Of a stretch of 64,000 bases of DNA, positions 48,853 through 57,730 are shown piece after piece; position 1 is the stretch's first letter, and each line of letters opens with the position of its first letter. Both the position numbers and the translations under genes were made by a program. Below the pieces are notes generated by a model that worked only from the letters and a program-made list of their open reading frames with translations, was not told the origin of the DNA and searched no databases. Origin of the DNA: Martelella endophytica (lineage in GTDB: Bacteria > Pseudomonadota > Alphaproteobacteria > Rhizobiales > Rhizobiaceae); the NCBI RefSeq assembly GCF_000960975.1, contig NZ_CP010803.1, positions 310,001 to 374,000 of the forward strand, in the 5' to 3' direction.

Positions 48853-49221
48853 TCAGCGATGCCGGCCGGCCCTCTGCCGCTCGGCGCGCTGTTTCGCGCC
48901 GTCATGGCAGGCCTTGCACAGGCACTGGAGGTTGTTGATATCCCAGAACAGCACAGGGTCACCGTGATGCTGACGCTTATGGTCAGCCACGAGCAGCGAG
49001 GTGTTGGTCTCGATCTTGCCGCAGCCTTTCATCTGGCAACGGAACTGATCACGGACCAGCACGCTCCATCGCAGCTTCTGCCATCGGCTCGTCTTGTACC
49101 ACTGACGCCACGACACAACGGCGTCGCGCTTACGTTCACCGTTCTCGCCGGTCAGCACGGACGGCGGAAGCAAGCCCGGTGCTGCAGTCAGCCGCGATCC
49201 GATTGCCTTCAGTCTGCCCAT
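48853..49221 (-). CDS. HNH endonuclease next to terminase
   Basis: 122 residues. WYKTSRWQKLRWSVLVRDQF, CQMKGCGKIETNTSLLVADH, HHGDPVLFWDINNLQCLCKA and CHDGAKQRAERQ give the HNH core with two CxxC-like zinc pairs. Such HNH proteins act with terminase in HK97-type phages. Start at 49221 (MGRLKAIGSRL) is chosen; upstream extension is weak. The first gene of the late operon. Confidence 0.88.
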   Translation of the reverse strand: MGRLKAIGSRLTAAPGLLPPSVLTGENGERKRDAVVSWRQWYKTSRWQKLRWSVLVRDQFRCQMKGCGKIETNTSLLVADHKRQHHGDPVLFWDINNLQCLCKACHDGAKQRAERQRAGRHR

Positions 49222-49255
49222 GATGTCCGATGATGCCGCGGCTTTCCCGCATAAA

Positions 49256-49294
49256 CGAAACCCGCCGAGCGGGCTTTCCGCTGGCGGGTGTTTT
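49256..49294. terminator. Hairpin between early and late minus-strand operons
   Basis: Compound stem ACCCGCC + AGCGG / CCGCT + GGCGGGT (49260-49289). T-rich tails lie on both sides (TTTTC on plus; TTTCGTTT on minus). A terminator or antitermination target between the replication and packaging genes is inferred. Confidence 0.6.
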
Positions 49295-49364
49295 CTGATC
49301 TTTTTCAGTGTGCTCAAGCTATGTCAACTTACCGGCGCAAATCAAGGAAAAAGTGAAGGCGATA

Positions 49365-50159
49365 TTATCCAGCTTTATCAATGCTTTGCTCTGGCAAAAC
49401 AGCCTGAAACTTCCCCACCCATGGCGCAGGATCGAAGCGCATGGGCAAAGTGTTTCCGAAACTGAGGGTGTGGTCAAGCTCCCTGTCGAGCAGCTTTAGC
49501 GCCGCCTGCCACACCATCCAGTCGAGCCGCGACAGGATCGCGCCACGCAGTGGATCAGACAGCACATACTTGCGGTACGCCCCTTTCACCGGCCGCCGCG
49601 ACCGCTTGTCCCTGCCATCCACCTCGACCATGCGCGACTTGCCGAACGCATCCTTGAACCGCTTCATGACGAACCATGCCGGCATGCCATTGTGCTCGAC
49701 CATCCTTTCCTTCGGCCGATCCGCCCGCCAGTCCGGCCCGCGCTTCAGCACCGCGCATGTGACGATGAGGTTATAGGCATGCCGCCCCGTCTGCCGCTCG
49801 CCCCGCGCCCGCTCGCCCGCCAGCACCCGATCGACTTCCGCCCTGATCAGCCCGCGCTCATCACTCCATTCCGGAAACGGATACCAGTCGACCGGTATGT
49901 CGAACCCGTCCTTCGTCAGCGCCTTCACTGCCTGCCCGACCTTGAGCGCATCGGCATGCGGCTCATCGACATCCGACCATGTCGGGATCACGCCCCATCC
50001 GTTCGGCGAGCGATCGATCAGCGTGCCAAGCGTCTCGATGTCGCCATAGATCGCGCTCGCGCTCTGCATGGCCGGGATCAGCCTTCCGCCACCCTGCGCC
50101 TTGCATAGCTCTTCCGTGAAAGCCCAGGTCAAAAGCTGCTCGATTGTCATCTTCCTCAT
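49365..50159 (-). CDS. Conserved phage protein, unknown function
   Basis: 264 residues. N-terminus MRKMTIEQLLTWAFTEELCK, then PNGWGVIPTWSDVDEPHADA, an internal R-rich stretch and PWVGKFQAVLPEQ at the end. I do not recognise the family; it lies between replication genes and late operon and has AGGAAG ahead of its start. A replication accessory or late regulator role is possible. Confidence 0.65.
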   Translation of the reverse strand: MRKMTIEQLLTWAFTEELCKAQGGGRLIPAMQSASAIYGDIETLGTLIDRSPNGWGVIPTWSDVDEPHADALKVGQAVKALTKDGFDIPVDWYPFPEWSDERGLIRAEVDRVLAGERARGERQTGRHAYNLIVTCAVLKRGPDWRADRPKERMVEHNGMPAWFVMKRFKDAFGKSRMVEVDGRDKRSRRPVKGAYRKYVLSDPLRGAILSRLDWMVWQAALKLLDRELDHTLSFGNTLPMRFDPAPWVGKFQAVLPEQSIDKAG

Positions 50160-50169
50160 CGTATCGCTC

Positions 50170-50427
50170 TTCCTTCCCTGATTATAGAGTTTGCTTCCCT
50201 CATTCGGCTCCTACCTTCCCTGACACGCTTTCACCGCTCATTGATTTTATTGTGTTTTCTTAAAAGTAAGGGAGGATAGGGAAGGTAGGGAAGATAGATA
50301 AAACCCTACACATGTGCGCGCGACCTGCAGTACATATTCATGCGGCGTAGGCCGCATGTGTCTTTTCTATCTCGCGCGCGTCACGCGTAGCTTTGCGGCT
50401 ACCTTCCCTACCTTCCCTACCTTCCAA
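50170..50427. repeat. Iteron-like repeats, candidate replication origin
   Basis: The unit CTACCTTCC(CT) occurs at 50211, three times in tandem with 9-bp period at 50399-50427, and inverted (AGGGAAGGTAG) at 50278-50288 with variants at 50170, 50193, 50268 and 50287. Between them lies a perfect 8-bp-arm palindrome CATGCGGC-GTAG-GCCGCATG (50339-50358) and an AT-rich stretch. This stands directly beside the helicase-primase gene. The 430-bp gap 50160-50588 has no gene. Confidence 0.55.
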
Positions 50428-50588
50428 ACCCGTTGATTTTCCAAACCTTTTGGCAGGGAAGCAAACAGAACGACCGCTGCCCTACCCTCCCCAGCATCCC
50501 GATTTCATTCCCTGCGGGAGCAAAACAGCAAGGCATGCGCGGGAAGCTGGGCGCCCTGTCATGCCAAAGGGTCCGGGATCGAGCGTGT

Positions 50589-52601
50589 TTATAGATCAAC
50601 AGGCCACTCCTCATCCCTGTAGGGAGGCGGCTGCTGCTCGCCATTGTCCCGGAAATCCTCCTTCACCCTGATGCCGAAATAGATGGTGACGCTGCGCTTG
50701 CCTTTGCGGAACATGTGCATGGCGCCGTCCTCGCCTACCCAGCTCTTGCGCGCCTGGTCAGGGAACCGCTTGGTGAAGGTCGGTTGCCGAAAGTCAGAAA
50801 GCCCCTCGCGCCTAGCAAACTTTTGATAGGCATTGAACAGGTCGAGAGGCGTCTCGGTATCATCGTCGCGGCCGGTGACGATGCACGCTCCGCGCACGAA
50901 GGCCCCCAACGGATCGTTTTCCTCGCGGTATTCCCGCGTCGCGGCCGAGATACCTTCCGGTTCCATCAGCCCGCGCTTCAGATAGTCCAGCGCGCCACGC
51001 ACCATCCACGCGAAGATGCCCGCCTTTTCGGCTCTGAGCTTGCGTGGCAGATCGCGGTCAACCTCTCCCTCGGGTATCTGTACATCCCATGGCACCAGCT
51101 TGACCCGTCGCCAGATCCCGTCGCTGTCATCGCGGATCACCGGCTTATGGTTGCCCGAAAGGATGATCTTGAACTGCGGGTCGAGCTCGAAGAAATCTTG
51201 ATTGAGCCGCCGCACAGCAATCGTCTCGCCGCCTGTCAGGCTCTTTATCAAGGCATCCTTCAGTTGGACCCCCATTTCGGGCTCGGAAGCCGCCACCAGG
51301 CGCGCACCGGGCAGTCTGGCAAGGTCAGGCGTCGCCTCGGCGCCAGATCGGCGTTTGTCGCCCGCGAAACTGTCGATCGACATCGAAACGGCGTAGTCGC
51401 CCATGATCTCGACCATCAGGTCCACAAATGTGGATTTGCCGTTTCGCCCGGCGCCATAGAAGAACAAAAGGCACTGCTCGCCAGTCTGACCGAGAAGGCA
51501 ATAGCCCATGAAACGCTGAATATAGGCTCGAAGGTCGGCGTTGGGCATAACCTGCTGGAAGAACCGTTCGAAAACCGGCGCGATGGCATCCCGTTCAAGC
51601 TTCACCTCTGCAAGCTTGGTGATCAGGTCATGCGCCGCGTGCCGGTCTATTCGGGCTTTCCAGAACCGTTGACCATCCACTTCCTCGCAGATGAAACGCA
51701 GCGTTCCGGAATGGCAATTGATCGCGTAGAGATCACGATTGAATTCGCCGACCTCTTTCGAGAGATAGGGCGTCGCCTCGCTCAGCATGCAGTTCAGCTT
51801 GTTGGTCGAGCATGAACTTTTGGCGTGATTGTGCCGCGATGATATCCTGCCGGAGCGATCATCCTCCACAGCCTGCATCCTCGCCACATGCCGTTCCAGG
51901 GCGCCGTATTCCTCGTAGTCCTTTTCGGTCCAAGAGGCCGTCGCGTCGATCATCTTGTTTTTCTCACGATCGGCGTCCCGCCCCTTCTTGATCCGGGCTT
52001 TGACACCGGCAAGCTTTTCATGCACTTCGTCGGGCCAGTCCGCCTTCGCTGGCCCAAGCCTCACCCTTTCCTTCTCAGCTTCCGCCGCATCGGCAATAAG
52101 CTCTTCCAGATGTCTGAGGCGCTCCTCGCTGGCGTTGTCATTGTTCGACGGTGGCTTACCCATTGCCCGCATGCGTTCGCGCGCTAAGCGACCGGCCTCA
52201 ATTGCGGCACGTTCGTCTTCCGAGCAATCAAGCAGGATCGCCTCATCGTCTATGAATTCGGCTGTCCTATGCGCCCATGCCCGAACGATCGATCCTGAAG
52301 GATCTTCCTTCCAGCGTGCGCCATCATAACCGTGCCAACCGACATTGATCACCGAGAGCGCACGGTCGCCATAACGGCATACAAAACGCCGCCCGTTGCC
52401 GATGTCTGTCTCAGGCTCGCTCGCACATTCCTCCAGAATTTCGTCAGGCGAGAGCTTCAGGGAAGCCTCTTCCTCTTCAGCCTCCAGAACGGGCAAGGGG
52501 TCCGGGTTTTTCGCATAGGCGGCGCGCGCCTGCGCACGTTTGGCAATCGCCTCTTCCGCCTCAGGTGATAGCCCGCCCTTCTTCTTTTTGGTCTCAGGCA
52601 T
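50589..52601 (-). CDS. Phage SF3 helicase / P4-D5-type primase-helicase
   Basis: 670 residues. The N-terminal half has a long charged coiled-coil region; the C-terminal half contains the helicase: Walker A FFYGAGRNGKSTFVDLMVEI, FAGDKRRSGAEATPDLARLP, Walker B-like ARLVAASEPEMG and sensor KIILSGNHKPVI, ending in the D5-type winged-helix region (LDLFNAYQKFARREGLSDFR). It unwinds the phage origin. Overlaps the CHC2 primase gene upstream by 8 bp. Confidence 0.9.
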   Translation of the reverse strand: MPETKKKKGGLSPEAEEAIAKRAQARAAYAKNPDPLPVLEAEEEEASLKLSPDEILEECASEPETDIGNGRRFVCRYGDRALSVINVGWHGYDGARWKEDPSGSIVRAWAHRTAEFIDDEAILLDCSEDERAAIEAGRLARERMRAMGKPPSNNDNASEERLRHLEELIADAAEAEKERVRLGPAKADWPDEVHEKLAGVKARIKKGRDADREKNKMIDATASWTEKDYEEYGALERHVARMQAVEDDRSGRISSRHNHAKSSCSTNKLNCMLSEATPYLSKEVGEFNRDLYAINCHSGTLRFICEEVDGQRFWKARIDRHAAHDLITKLAEVKLERDAIAPVFERFFQQVMPNADLRAYIQRFMGYCLLGQTGEQCLLFFYGAGRNGKSTFVDLMVEIMGDYAVSMSIDSFAGDKRRSGAEATPDLARLPGARLVAASEPEMGVQLKDALIKSLTGGETIAVRRLNQDFFELDPQFKIILSGNHKPVIRDDSDGIWRRVKLVPWDVQIPEGEVDRDLPRKLRAEKAGIFAWMVRGALDYLKRGLMEPEGISAATREYREENDPLGAFVRGACIVTGRDDDTETPLDLFNAYQKFARREGLSDFRQPTFTKRFPDQARKSWVGEDGAMHMFRKGKRSVTIYFGIRVKEDFRDNGEQQPPPYRDEEWPVDL

Positions 52602-53835
52602 CGGCCCCCTCCATCATCAGTTCAGAAAAGTCGCCGGCGCCCTCGGGCGGCCAGACGGTCACCACGGCACGCCCCGGCCGCGAAAGCCGCCGCTCGGCCC
52701 GCGCCATGGCAAAGGCGGTCTCGACAGGCTCGCTGTCGCCATCGGCGACAAGCACCAGGTCGTCGACATGGTCGGGCACGTCGAGGCATTCGCCAGGGGC
52801 AAGCCCGGCCTTAGGCAGGGGTCCGGGGATGGTCACGGCGCGGGCGCGCCCGCGCTTGTCGGTCATCGTCAATGTCGGATGCCGCTCGCGCCCCTCGGCC
52901 GGGCCGCAGAGATTGCCGATATCGCCGGCAGCGCCATAGAATGTGTCGGCGCGGAAGAATTCGAGCCCGGCCACGGCCGCGACATTCTCGATCCCCTCGG
53001 CCAGCACCCACCGCCGCGCCGAAAGATCGCCGCAGACCGGAATGACGGAACCCTTCTTCGCGCCCTGCATCTTCTTGGCGGAAAGCGGCCGGCCCTTCTT
53101 CGGGCAAGTGAGCAGCGGCCGGTATTTCGGCGCGCGGCCGAGATCAATCCATGTCTCGTGGCAGCCGGTCACGGCGCCATCGAGATCGACATAGGGCGCG
53201 ATCATGGCCGGCCCGACATGAAGAGACAGTGGATTGCCGAATTCGTCTTCGTCGTGCCAGAAGGTGTGCCGGTCATCGAAACGGATGTTGTCGAACACAG
53301 ATTCATCCATCTCCGCGCCGCAGCGCAGGCGGAGATAGTCGCGCACCACTCGCCCGGCCGCACCGGTCACGATCGAGGCGTTGAAATAGAGCCCGCGCGC
53401 CTTCGTCACCGCCTTTTGCCGATATTGGTTCTGCTGTTCGGCATGAGCCTCGGCCTGGCGCGCAGCCTTCGCCCGCGCATCCGCCATCCGCTCTTCGCGC
53501 GCGGCCCGCTCCTCATCGGTCTCGCGCTGGGCCGGATCCGGGATATCGCGATCCAGCACCGCAGCGCAGGCCTCAAGAAAGCCGGTCCGGTCCCTCAGAT
53601 CGTGCCCATGCTCATGCGCCGCCAGCGAAATCGCATCATGCCCGCCCTGCCCGCACTTCCGGCAGTTCCAGACGCCCTTACCGGGATTGACCGCAAAGCC
53701 GTCCGTTCCTCTGTTGGTCGGGCAAGGCCCGGTCCATTCCGAGCCCCGCACGGGCACGCGACCGATCCGCCCTGCATAGTCGGCAAGGGTGATTGCGCGC
53801 GCTTCGGCTATGAAAGCGTCGATAACGTCGCTCAT
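52594..53835 (-). CDS. DNA primase with CHC2 zinc finger and TOPRIM domain
   Basis: 413 residues. The zinc finger has GPCPTNRGTDGFAVNPGKGV then WNCRKCGQGGHDAISLA (C-x-x-C partner). WVLAEGIENVAAVAGLEFF carries the TOPRIM glutamate, and DLVLVADGDSEPVETAFAM the D-x-D. Start at 53835 (MSDVIDAFIAEA) overlaps the methyltransferase stop by ATGA; upstream extension is G/R-rich. Confidence 0.9.
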   Translation of the reverse strand: MSDVIDAFIAEARAITLADYAGRIGRVPVRGSEWTGPCPTNRGTDGFAVNPGKGVWNCRKCGQGGHDAISLAAHEHGHDLRDRTGFLEACAAVLDRDIPDPAQRETDEERAAREERMADARAKAARQAEAHAEQQNQYRQKAVTKARGLYFNASIVTGAAGRVVRDYLRLRCGAEMDESVFDNIRFDDRHTFWHDEDEFGNPLSLHVGPAMIAPYVDLDGAVTGCHETWIDLGRAPKYRPLLTCPKKGRPLSAKKMQGAKKGSVIPVCGDLSARRWVLAEGIENVAAVAGLEFFRADTFYGAAGDIGNLCGPAEGRERHPTLTMTDKRGRARAVTIPGPLPKAGLAPGECLDVPDHVDDLVLVADGDSEPVETAFAMARAERRLSRPGRAVVTVWPPEGAGDFSELMMEGADA

Positions 53836-56213
53836 TCCGCCGCCACCATCATCGGCTCGAAGTCGGCACGCAAATGCCCGCAGTTCGCCGCCACCAGCGC
53901 GGCCGCGACCGGCGGGCACACCGAATTCCCGCAGGCCGAGACCTGCTGCGATTTCGTAAACGCCTTTCCGTCCGGTCCGCGGTCGATCTCGTAATCCTCC
54001 GGAAAGCCTTGCGCGTTGAACAGTTCGCGCGGCGTCAGCATCCGCATGCCGATATCGACCACGACGAAAGTCGCCCCGCCGATCGCCAGCGTTACGAACC
54101 TGCCGCGACGGCGGAAGTCCCGTCGCATGGCCCTTGTCTTGCCCCTCCGCATCCAGAACCCATGCCTGCGCAGGAATGCCGCCACCTTGCGCGCCCTGCC
54201 GGCCTGCGCCTCGGTGAAGGGTGGTGCGTCGATCGAAGCCTGGACATGGCCGAACCGGTCTTTCGTCGTCACCGTGTGCAGCGGGCCGTCATATGTCGCG
54301 CCATCGCCGGTTCCGAAGTACTTGGCGCAATAGGCCGCAACAGCGCCCTGCTGCGCCCCGGAGGCCGTCACCGTCGAAATGGGTTCATTCATGCTTCGGC
54401 CGGGATTGACGCCACCGAGACGACGGCTGTCATTGTTGTGCTGGGCCACGAAGGCGGCGGCGACACAAGTGTCCGCCTTGGCCGTCACGGTATGCATCGG
54501 CTCATCGCCGCCACGTGGACGGCTCTGCCCTGCCCTGCCACCGCAGCCGACGAGCGAGGGAATGACAACCGCGTGCTTGACGCCGCCGGCGACGACCGTG
54601 CCGAGCGGCTTCCGTGGATCGAGCGCGCGCGGCTCTTGTCCCGCCCGCTCGCCATAGCCGGTCTGCACCAGCGTTGGCGCTATGATCGCGTTCTGGTCCT
54701 TCGGGCTGGCGCAGATCGTGTGGTGCGGCACAGTCACCGTCCGCGCGCCACCGCCCTGCTGGGCATAGGTCAGCACCGGCGCGATAACCGCCGAATGTCC
54801 GCCGCCCGCCAGCACCGTCGGATGCGGCGCCGTCACGATGCTGTCGCGCCGCTCTTTGCCCTTCAGGCTCATCAGGTGCGGCGTTACGAGGGCGGATTTG
54901 TTGACGCCGGCCGTTACGGTCGCGGACGGCATCTGCATGCCGTGCCCTACCGACGCACCGAATTGCCGGGAAACGAAGGCAGACACCAAGGCGTGACGAT
55001 TCTCTGTCGTCACAACCCGCAACGGTTCCCCAACGCTGGCCGACCTGCATTTACCACCCTGCCCTGGCCCATAGAATGCCGAGAGCATTGGCGCAATCAC
55101 GCCCAGCGGCGCAGCGCCACCCGGGCGCTTGATGAAGCTGTTGGCGGTGATGGTCGGCAATGGCGCATCGACGGGGCTTCCCGTCGCGCCGGAATTGAAC
55201 CGCACGACAGATGGTGTCACGAGCGAATGAGATATACCGCCGGCCGTCACCACGCCGAAAGGATCGGTGAGTGGATATTCCCGTCGCCCGCCGCTATCGC
55301 CATGCGCGATCGAGACCAGAAACGGCTCATCCGCCTCTAGCACATACCGCGCAAAACCCCGCGCGATCCGCGCCTCGGTGTTGTCCGCGAGCGGCCGCAC
55401 CGATCCGACGCCATATTTCGCCTTGATCTCAGCCGACGTGTCAAAGATCGACGGGCACGGCAACGACCAGTCGATGATCTCCGCCGCCGTGCGCCATGCC
55501 AGCTTCTGCCCGAAATACACGCCAGCATCATCCGGCTCGCCATGCGTTTCCTCAGGCCAGACGATCGGCCGGCCGTCAAACCGGATGATCACGAACAGCC
55601 GGTTTCGGATGGTCGGTGCGCCGTAGCGAAAGGCCCGCAATTCCTGCATCTCCAGCTTGCCGCCAAGCCGCCGCAGCCGCTTGCACCACTTCTGGAAGGT
55701 CTCTCCCTTGCGTTCGGGATCCGGCACCTCGCCCTTGTCCGTCCGCATCAGCGGCCCCCAGGTCGAGAACTCCTCGACGTTCTCCATGATGATCACGTCG
55801 ATCTTGCCGCCCGATTTCTGGATGCGATCCACCCAGAACGGGATGATATGCGCCAGATCGCGGATATTCCGCTCCACCGGCTTGCCGCCCTTGGCCTTGG
55901 AGAAGTGCTTGCAGTCCGGCGAGAACCAGGCGAGGCCGATATGCTGCCCTGCCACATAGTCGAGCGGATCGACCTTGTAGATATTTTCCGACAGGTGCAG
56001 CGTGTCCGGATGGTTCGCCGCATGCATGGCGAGCGCCACCGGATTGTGGTTGATGGCGATATCGGGCGAGCGCCCCAGCGCCATCTCGATACCGGTCGAC
56101 GCGCCGCCACCGCCGGCGAAACTGTCGACGATCAGCGGCAAACCGTGGTCAAATTTGCGTTTCCGTGGCGCCGCCACGACATGTGCGCCAAGCAGGTCAT
56201 CAATCGTCTTCAC
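53832..56213 (-). CDS. DNA (cytosine-5) methyltransferase with ten-unit repeat domain
   Basis: 793 residues, about twice a normal C5 methylase. Motif I SFAGGGGASTGIEMAL (31-46); motif IV has SPDCKHFSKAKGG with catalytic Cys101 (usual P-C-Q is replaced by D-C-K); ENV at 144-146; TIRNRLFVI (201-209, motif VIII). Residues 315-655 are about ten repeats of a unit like D-P-L-x-T-V-T-A-x(5)-A-L-V. Motifs IX-X follow: LTPRELFNAQGFP, GNSVCPPVAAALV. It may protect phage DNA from host restriction. The repeats replace the normal target-recognition domain. Confidence 0.92.
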   Translation of the reverse strand: MKTIDDLLGAHVVAAPRKRKFDHGLPLIVDSFAGGGGASTGIEMALGRSPDIAINHNPVALAMHAANHPDTLHLSENIYKVDPLDYVAGQHIGLAWFSPDCKHFSKAKGGKPVERNIRDLAHIIPFWVDRIQKSGGKIDVIIMENVEEFSTWGPLMRTDKGEVPDPERKGETFQKWCKRLRRLGGKLEMQELRAFRYGAPTIRNRLFVIIRFDGRPIVWPEETHGEPDDAGVYFGQKLAWRTAAEIIDWSLPCPSIFDTSAEIKAKYGVGSVRPLADNTEARIARGFARYVLEADEPFLVSIAHGDSGGRREYPLTDPFGVVTAGGISHSLVTPSVVRFNSGATGSPVDAPLPTITANSFIKRPGGAAPLGVIAPMLSAFYGPGQGGKCRSASVGEPLRVVTTENRHALVSAFVSRQFGASVGHGMQMPSATVTAGVNKSALVTPHLMSLKGKERRDSIVTAPHPTVLAGGGHSAVIAPVLTYAQQGGGARTVTVPHHTICASPKDQNAIIAPTLVQTGYGERAGQEPRALDPRKPLGTVVAGGVKHAVVIPSLVGCGGRAGQSRPRGGDEPMHTVTAKADTCVAAAFVAQHNNDSRRLGGVNPGRSMNEPISTVTASGAQQGAVAAYCAKYFGTGDGATYDGPLHTVTTKDRFGHVQASIDAPPFTEAQAGRARKVAAFLRRHGFWMRRGKTRAMRRDFRRRGRFVTLAIGGATFVVVDIGMRMLTPRELFNAQGFPEDYEIDRGPDGKAFTKSQQVSACGNSVCPPVAAALVAANCGHLRADFEPMMVAAE

Positions 56214-56524
56214 TCTGCAGCCTCCCGCACTGGCCGCATCAACGGCCCCAGATCGCGATCGTTCGCTGGGCGCAGTTCATGGCACCGCGTCCGGAGCGTC
56301 AGAACGTCATCAAGCATTCTGGTCTCGGCCGTGGAGCCCCACGTCTCACGAAAGGCCGTGATATACGGCGTCCCTGACGACCAGCGCCGCAGCAGATAGG
56401 CATCCGTCACGATCCGGATGCTTTCCATGCAGCCGAAATCGAGCCCGTGAGCCTCCATCGCCCGCGCGGCCTCGTGGCGGCTCGCGGCGACAACCAGCAG
56501 GATCGGTGTCCGCTCACGCCGCAT
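56210..56524 (-). CDS. Small conserved phage protein
   Basis: 104 residues from the ATG at 56524: MRRERTPILLVVAASRHEAA, then AHGLDFGCMESIRIVTDAYL and SSGTPYITAFRETWGSTAE. A Rossmann-like first strand is suggested by the hydrophobic LLVVAA followed by S-R. No known family. Overlaps the methyltransferase gene by 4 bp and is co-transcribed with it. Confidence 0.65.
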   Translation of the reverse strand: MRRERTPILLVVAASRHEAARAMEAHGLDFGCMESIRIVTDAYLLRRWSSGTPYITAFRETWGSTAETRMLDDVLTLRTRCHELRPANDRDLGPLMRPVREAAE

Positions 56525-56675
56525 CGGCCTTCCTCCGCTCTTCCAGCTTTTCCCGATGAAGCGCCTCGGCCTCCCGCCGCTCCGCATCGGTCAGCGCCCG
56601 CCAGGCATCGCGCGCCAGGTCAAACACGCCGAATTCGCGCTTCGTCCAGTCGGAGTTCAGTTCGATCAATGCCAT
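56514..56675 (-). CDS. Small phage protein, 53 residues
   Basis: MALIELNSDWTKREFGVFDL start, then A-W-R-A-L-T-D-A-E-R-R-E and K-L-E-E-R-R-K-A-D. The upstream part of the longer frame is R/G-rich and not credible, so 56675 is used. Overlaps both neighbours. Function unknown. Confidence 0.6.
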   Translation of the reverse strand: MALIELNSDWTKREFGVFDLARDAWRALTDAERREAEALHREKLEERRKADAA

Positions 56676-57070
56676 TTGTTCGCCCTTTCCCGTTTCGGCT
56701 GGTGATGATGCTCGTCGACGATGACCACGTCGGCGCGGACGCCGGAAATCGTGTCGTCGGCAGGTCCGCTCGGCACACGATCGCGCTCTGCAATCTTCGT
56801 CTCGAGGCGGTCCATGAATTCTTCGGTGGCGGCGATCAGCTCGCGGGCCGCCCATCGCTCGGTCACGAGCCGCTGCATGTATCGGCTGTTCGATGTCTCG
56901 AAGTGCCAGCAGGCCCGGTAGCGCGACCCGGACGGGATTGCATCGATCCCCTGAGACGTGTCGACGACCTCGGCCCAGTCCGGCAGCCCGTAGAGACCGA
57001 TGCCGAACACGGCGAGGCAGGCCCAGGGCGCATCGTCTGTGATGACATAGAAGCGCTTTTGCTCAGCCAT
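56666..57070 (-). CDS. Phage protein of unknown function
   Basis: 134 residues: MAEQKRFYVITDDAPWACLA, SRYRACWHFETSNSRYMQRL, ELIAATEEFMDRLETKIAER and a His-rich end (VDEHHHQPKRE). No family recognised. Part of the overlapping early operon. Confidence 0.65.
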   Translation of the reverse strand: MAEQKRFYVITDDAPWACLAVFGIGLYGLPDWAEVVDTSQGIDAIPSGSRYRACWHFETSNSRYMQRLVTERWAARELIAATEEFMDRLETKIAERDRVPSGPADDTISGVRADVVIVDEHHHQPKRERANKWH

Positions 57071-57347
57071 CGACGGGCTCCAGCGTCTTCGGCTTCAGCA
57101 TGGCCGTGAAAACCGAGATATCCGGTGCCTGCCGCGCCAGCGGGCGGAACGCCGCCGCCTGCCAATCCCAACCGATCTCATTGAATGACAGGAGAAGAAC
57201 GTCTCCGACTGGAACGATGAATTCCACGCTTACCGCCGCAACCGTGAGGATATCGCCCTTCTTCGGCGCATACTCAGGAACGTCATCGAACCATCGGTCA
57301 TCGATGCAAACCGCCTTCTCGCCCACCTTCCACGGATAGCCCCTCAT
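57063..57347 (-). CDS. Phage protein of unknown function, SH3-like
   Basis: 94 residues starting MRGYPWKVGEKAVCIDDRWF at 57347; KKGDILTVAAVSVEFIVPVG and LLLSFNEIGWDWQAAAFRPL make a small beta barrel plausible. The upstream frame is G/R-rich and rejected. Co-transcribed. Confidence 0.65.
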   Translation of the reverse strand: MRGYPWKVGEKAVCIDDRWFDDVPEYAPKKGDILTVAAVSVEFIVPVGDVLLLSFNEIGWDWQAAAFRPLARQAPDISVFTAMLKPKTLEPVDG

Positions 57348-57730
57348 TCCGCCGCCTCCTGCCCAGGCCCAAACAGCCCGCCGGCCAGCGTAGTGGCGGA
57401 TAAATCCTCCGGCAGTGCCGCACCGACCTTCCGCGCCATCTTGCGCCGCTGGTTCTCTTCGCGACTGACGATTTCGAGATGATCCGGGTTCACGCACAGC
57501 GAGAAGCAGCAGGTGTGATCGCGATGCTCACCGCGCTTCAACGTGTTCCCGCCGATGGCATCACAGGCAAAGCGATGCGCCCGCACGACCTTGCCCTTCA
57601 CCCGGAACGAGCCGTACCATTTACGATTGCCCTTCCCGCGCGAGCGTGCGCCGGTCCAGAACCAGCAGCCGTTCGGCAGCTTGTCGACGTAGCGCATGAA
57701 CCGGGTGATATCGTCCTCGTCGAAGGTCAT
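57344..57730 (-). CDS. HNH endonuclease (HNH_3-like)
   Basis: 128 residues: MTFDEDDITRFMRYVDKLPN, then CWFWTGARSRGKGNRKWYGS, RAHRFACDAIGGNTLKRGEH (first His region), RDHTCCFSLCVNPDHLEIVS (central H and N, C-x(4)-C) and EENQRRKMARKVG. Matches the small HNH proteins with a W-x-x-x-G first block. Co-transcribed early; probably homing-like or in DNA processing. Confidence 0.85.
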   Translation of the reverse strand: MTFDEDDITRFMRYVDKLPNGCWFWTGARSRGKGNRKWYGSFRVKGKVVRAHRFACDAIGGNTLKRGEHRDHTCCFSLCVNPDHLEIVSREENQRRKMARKVGAALPEDLSATTLAGGLFGPGQEAAE

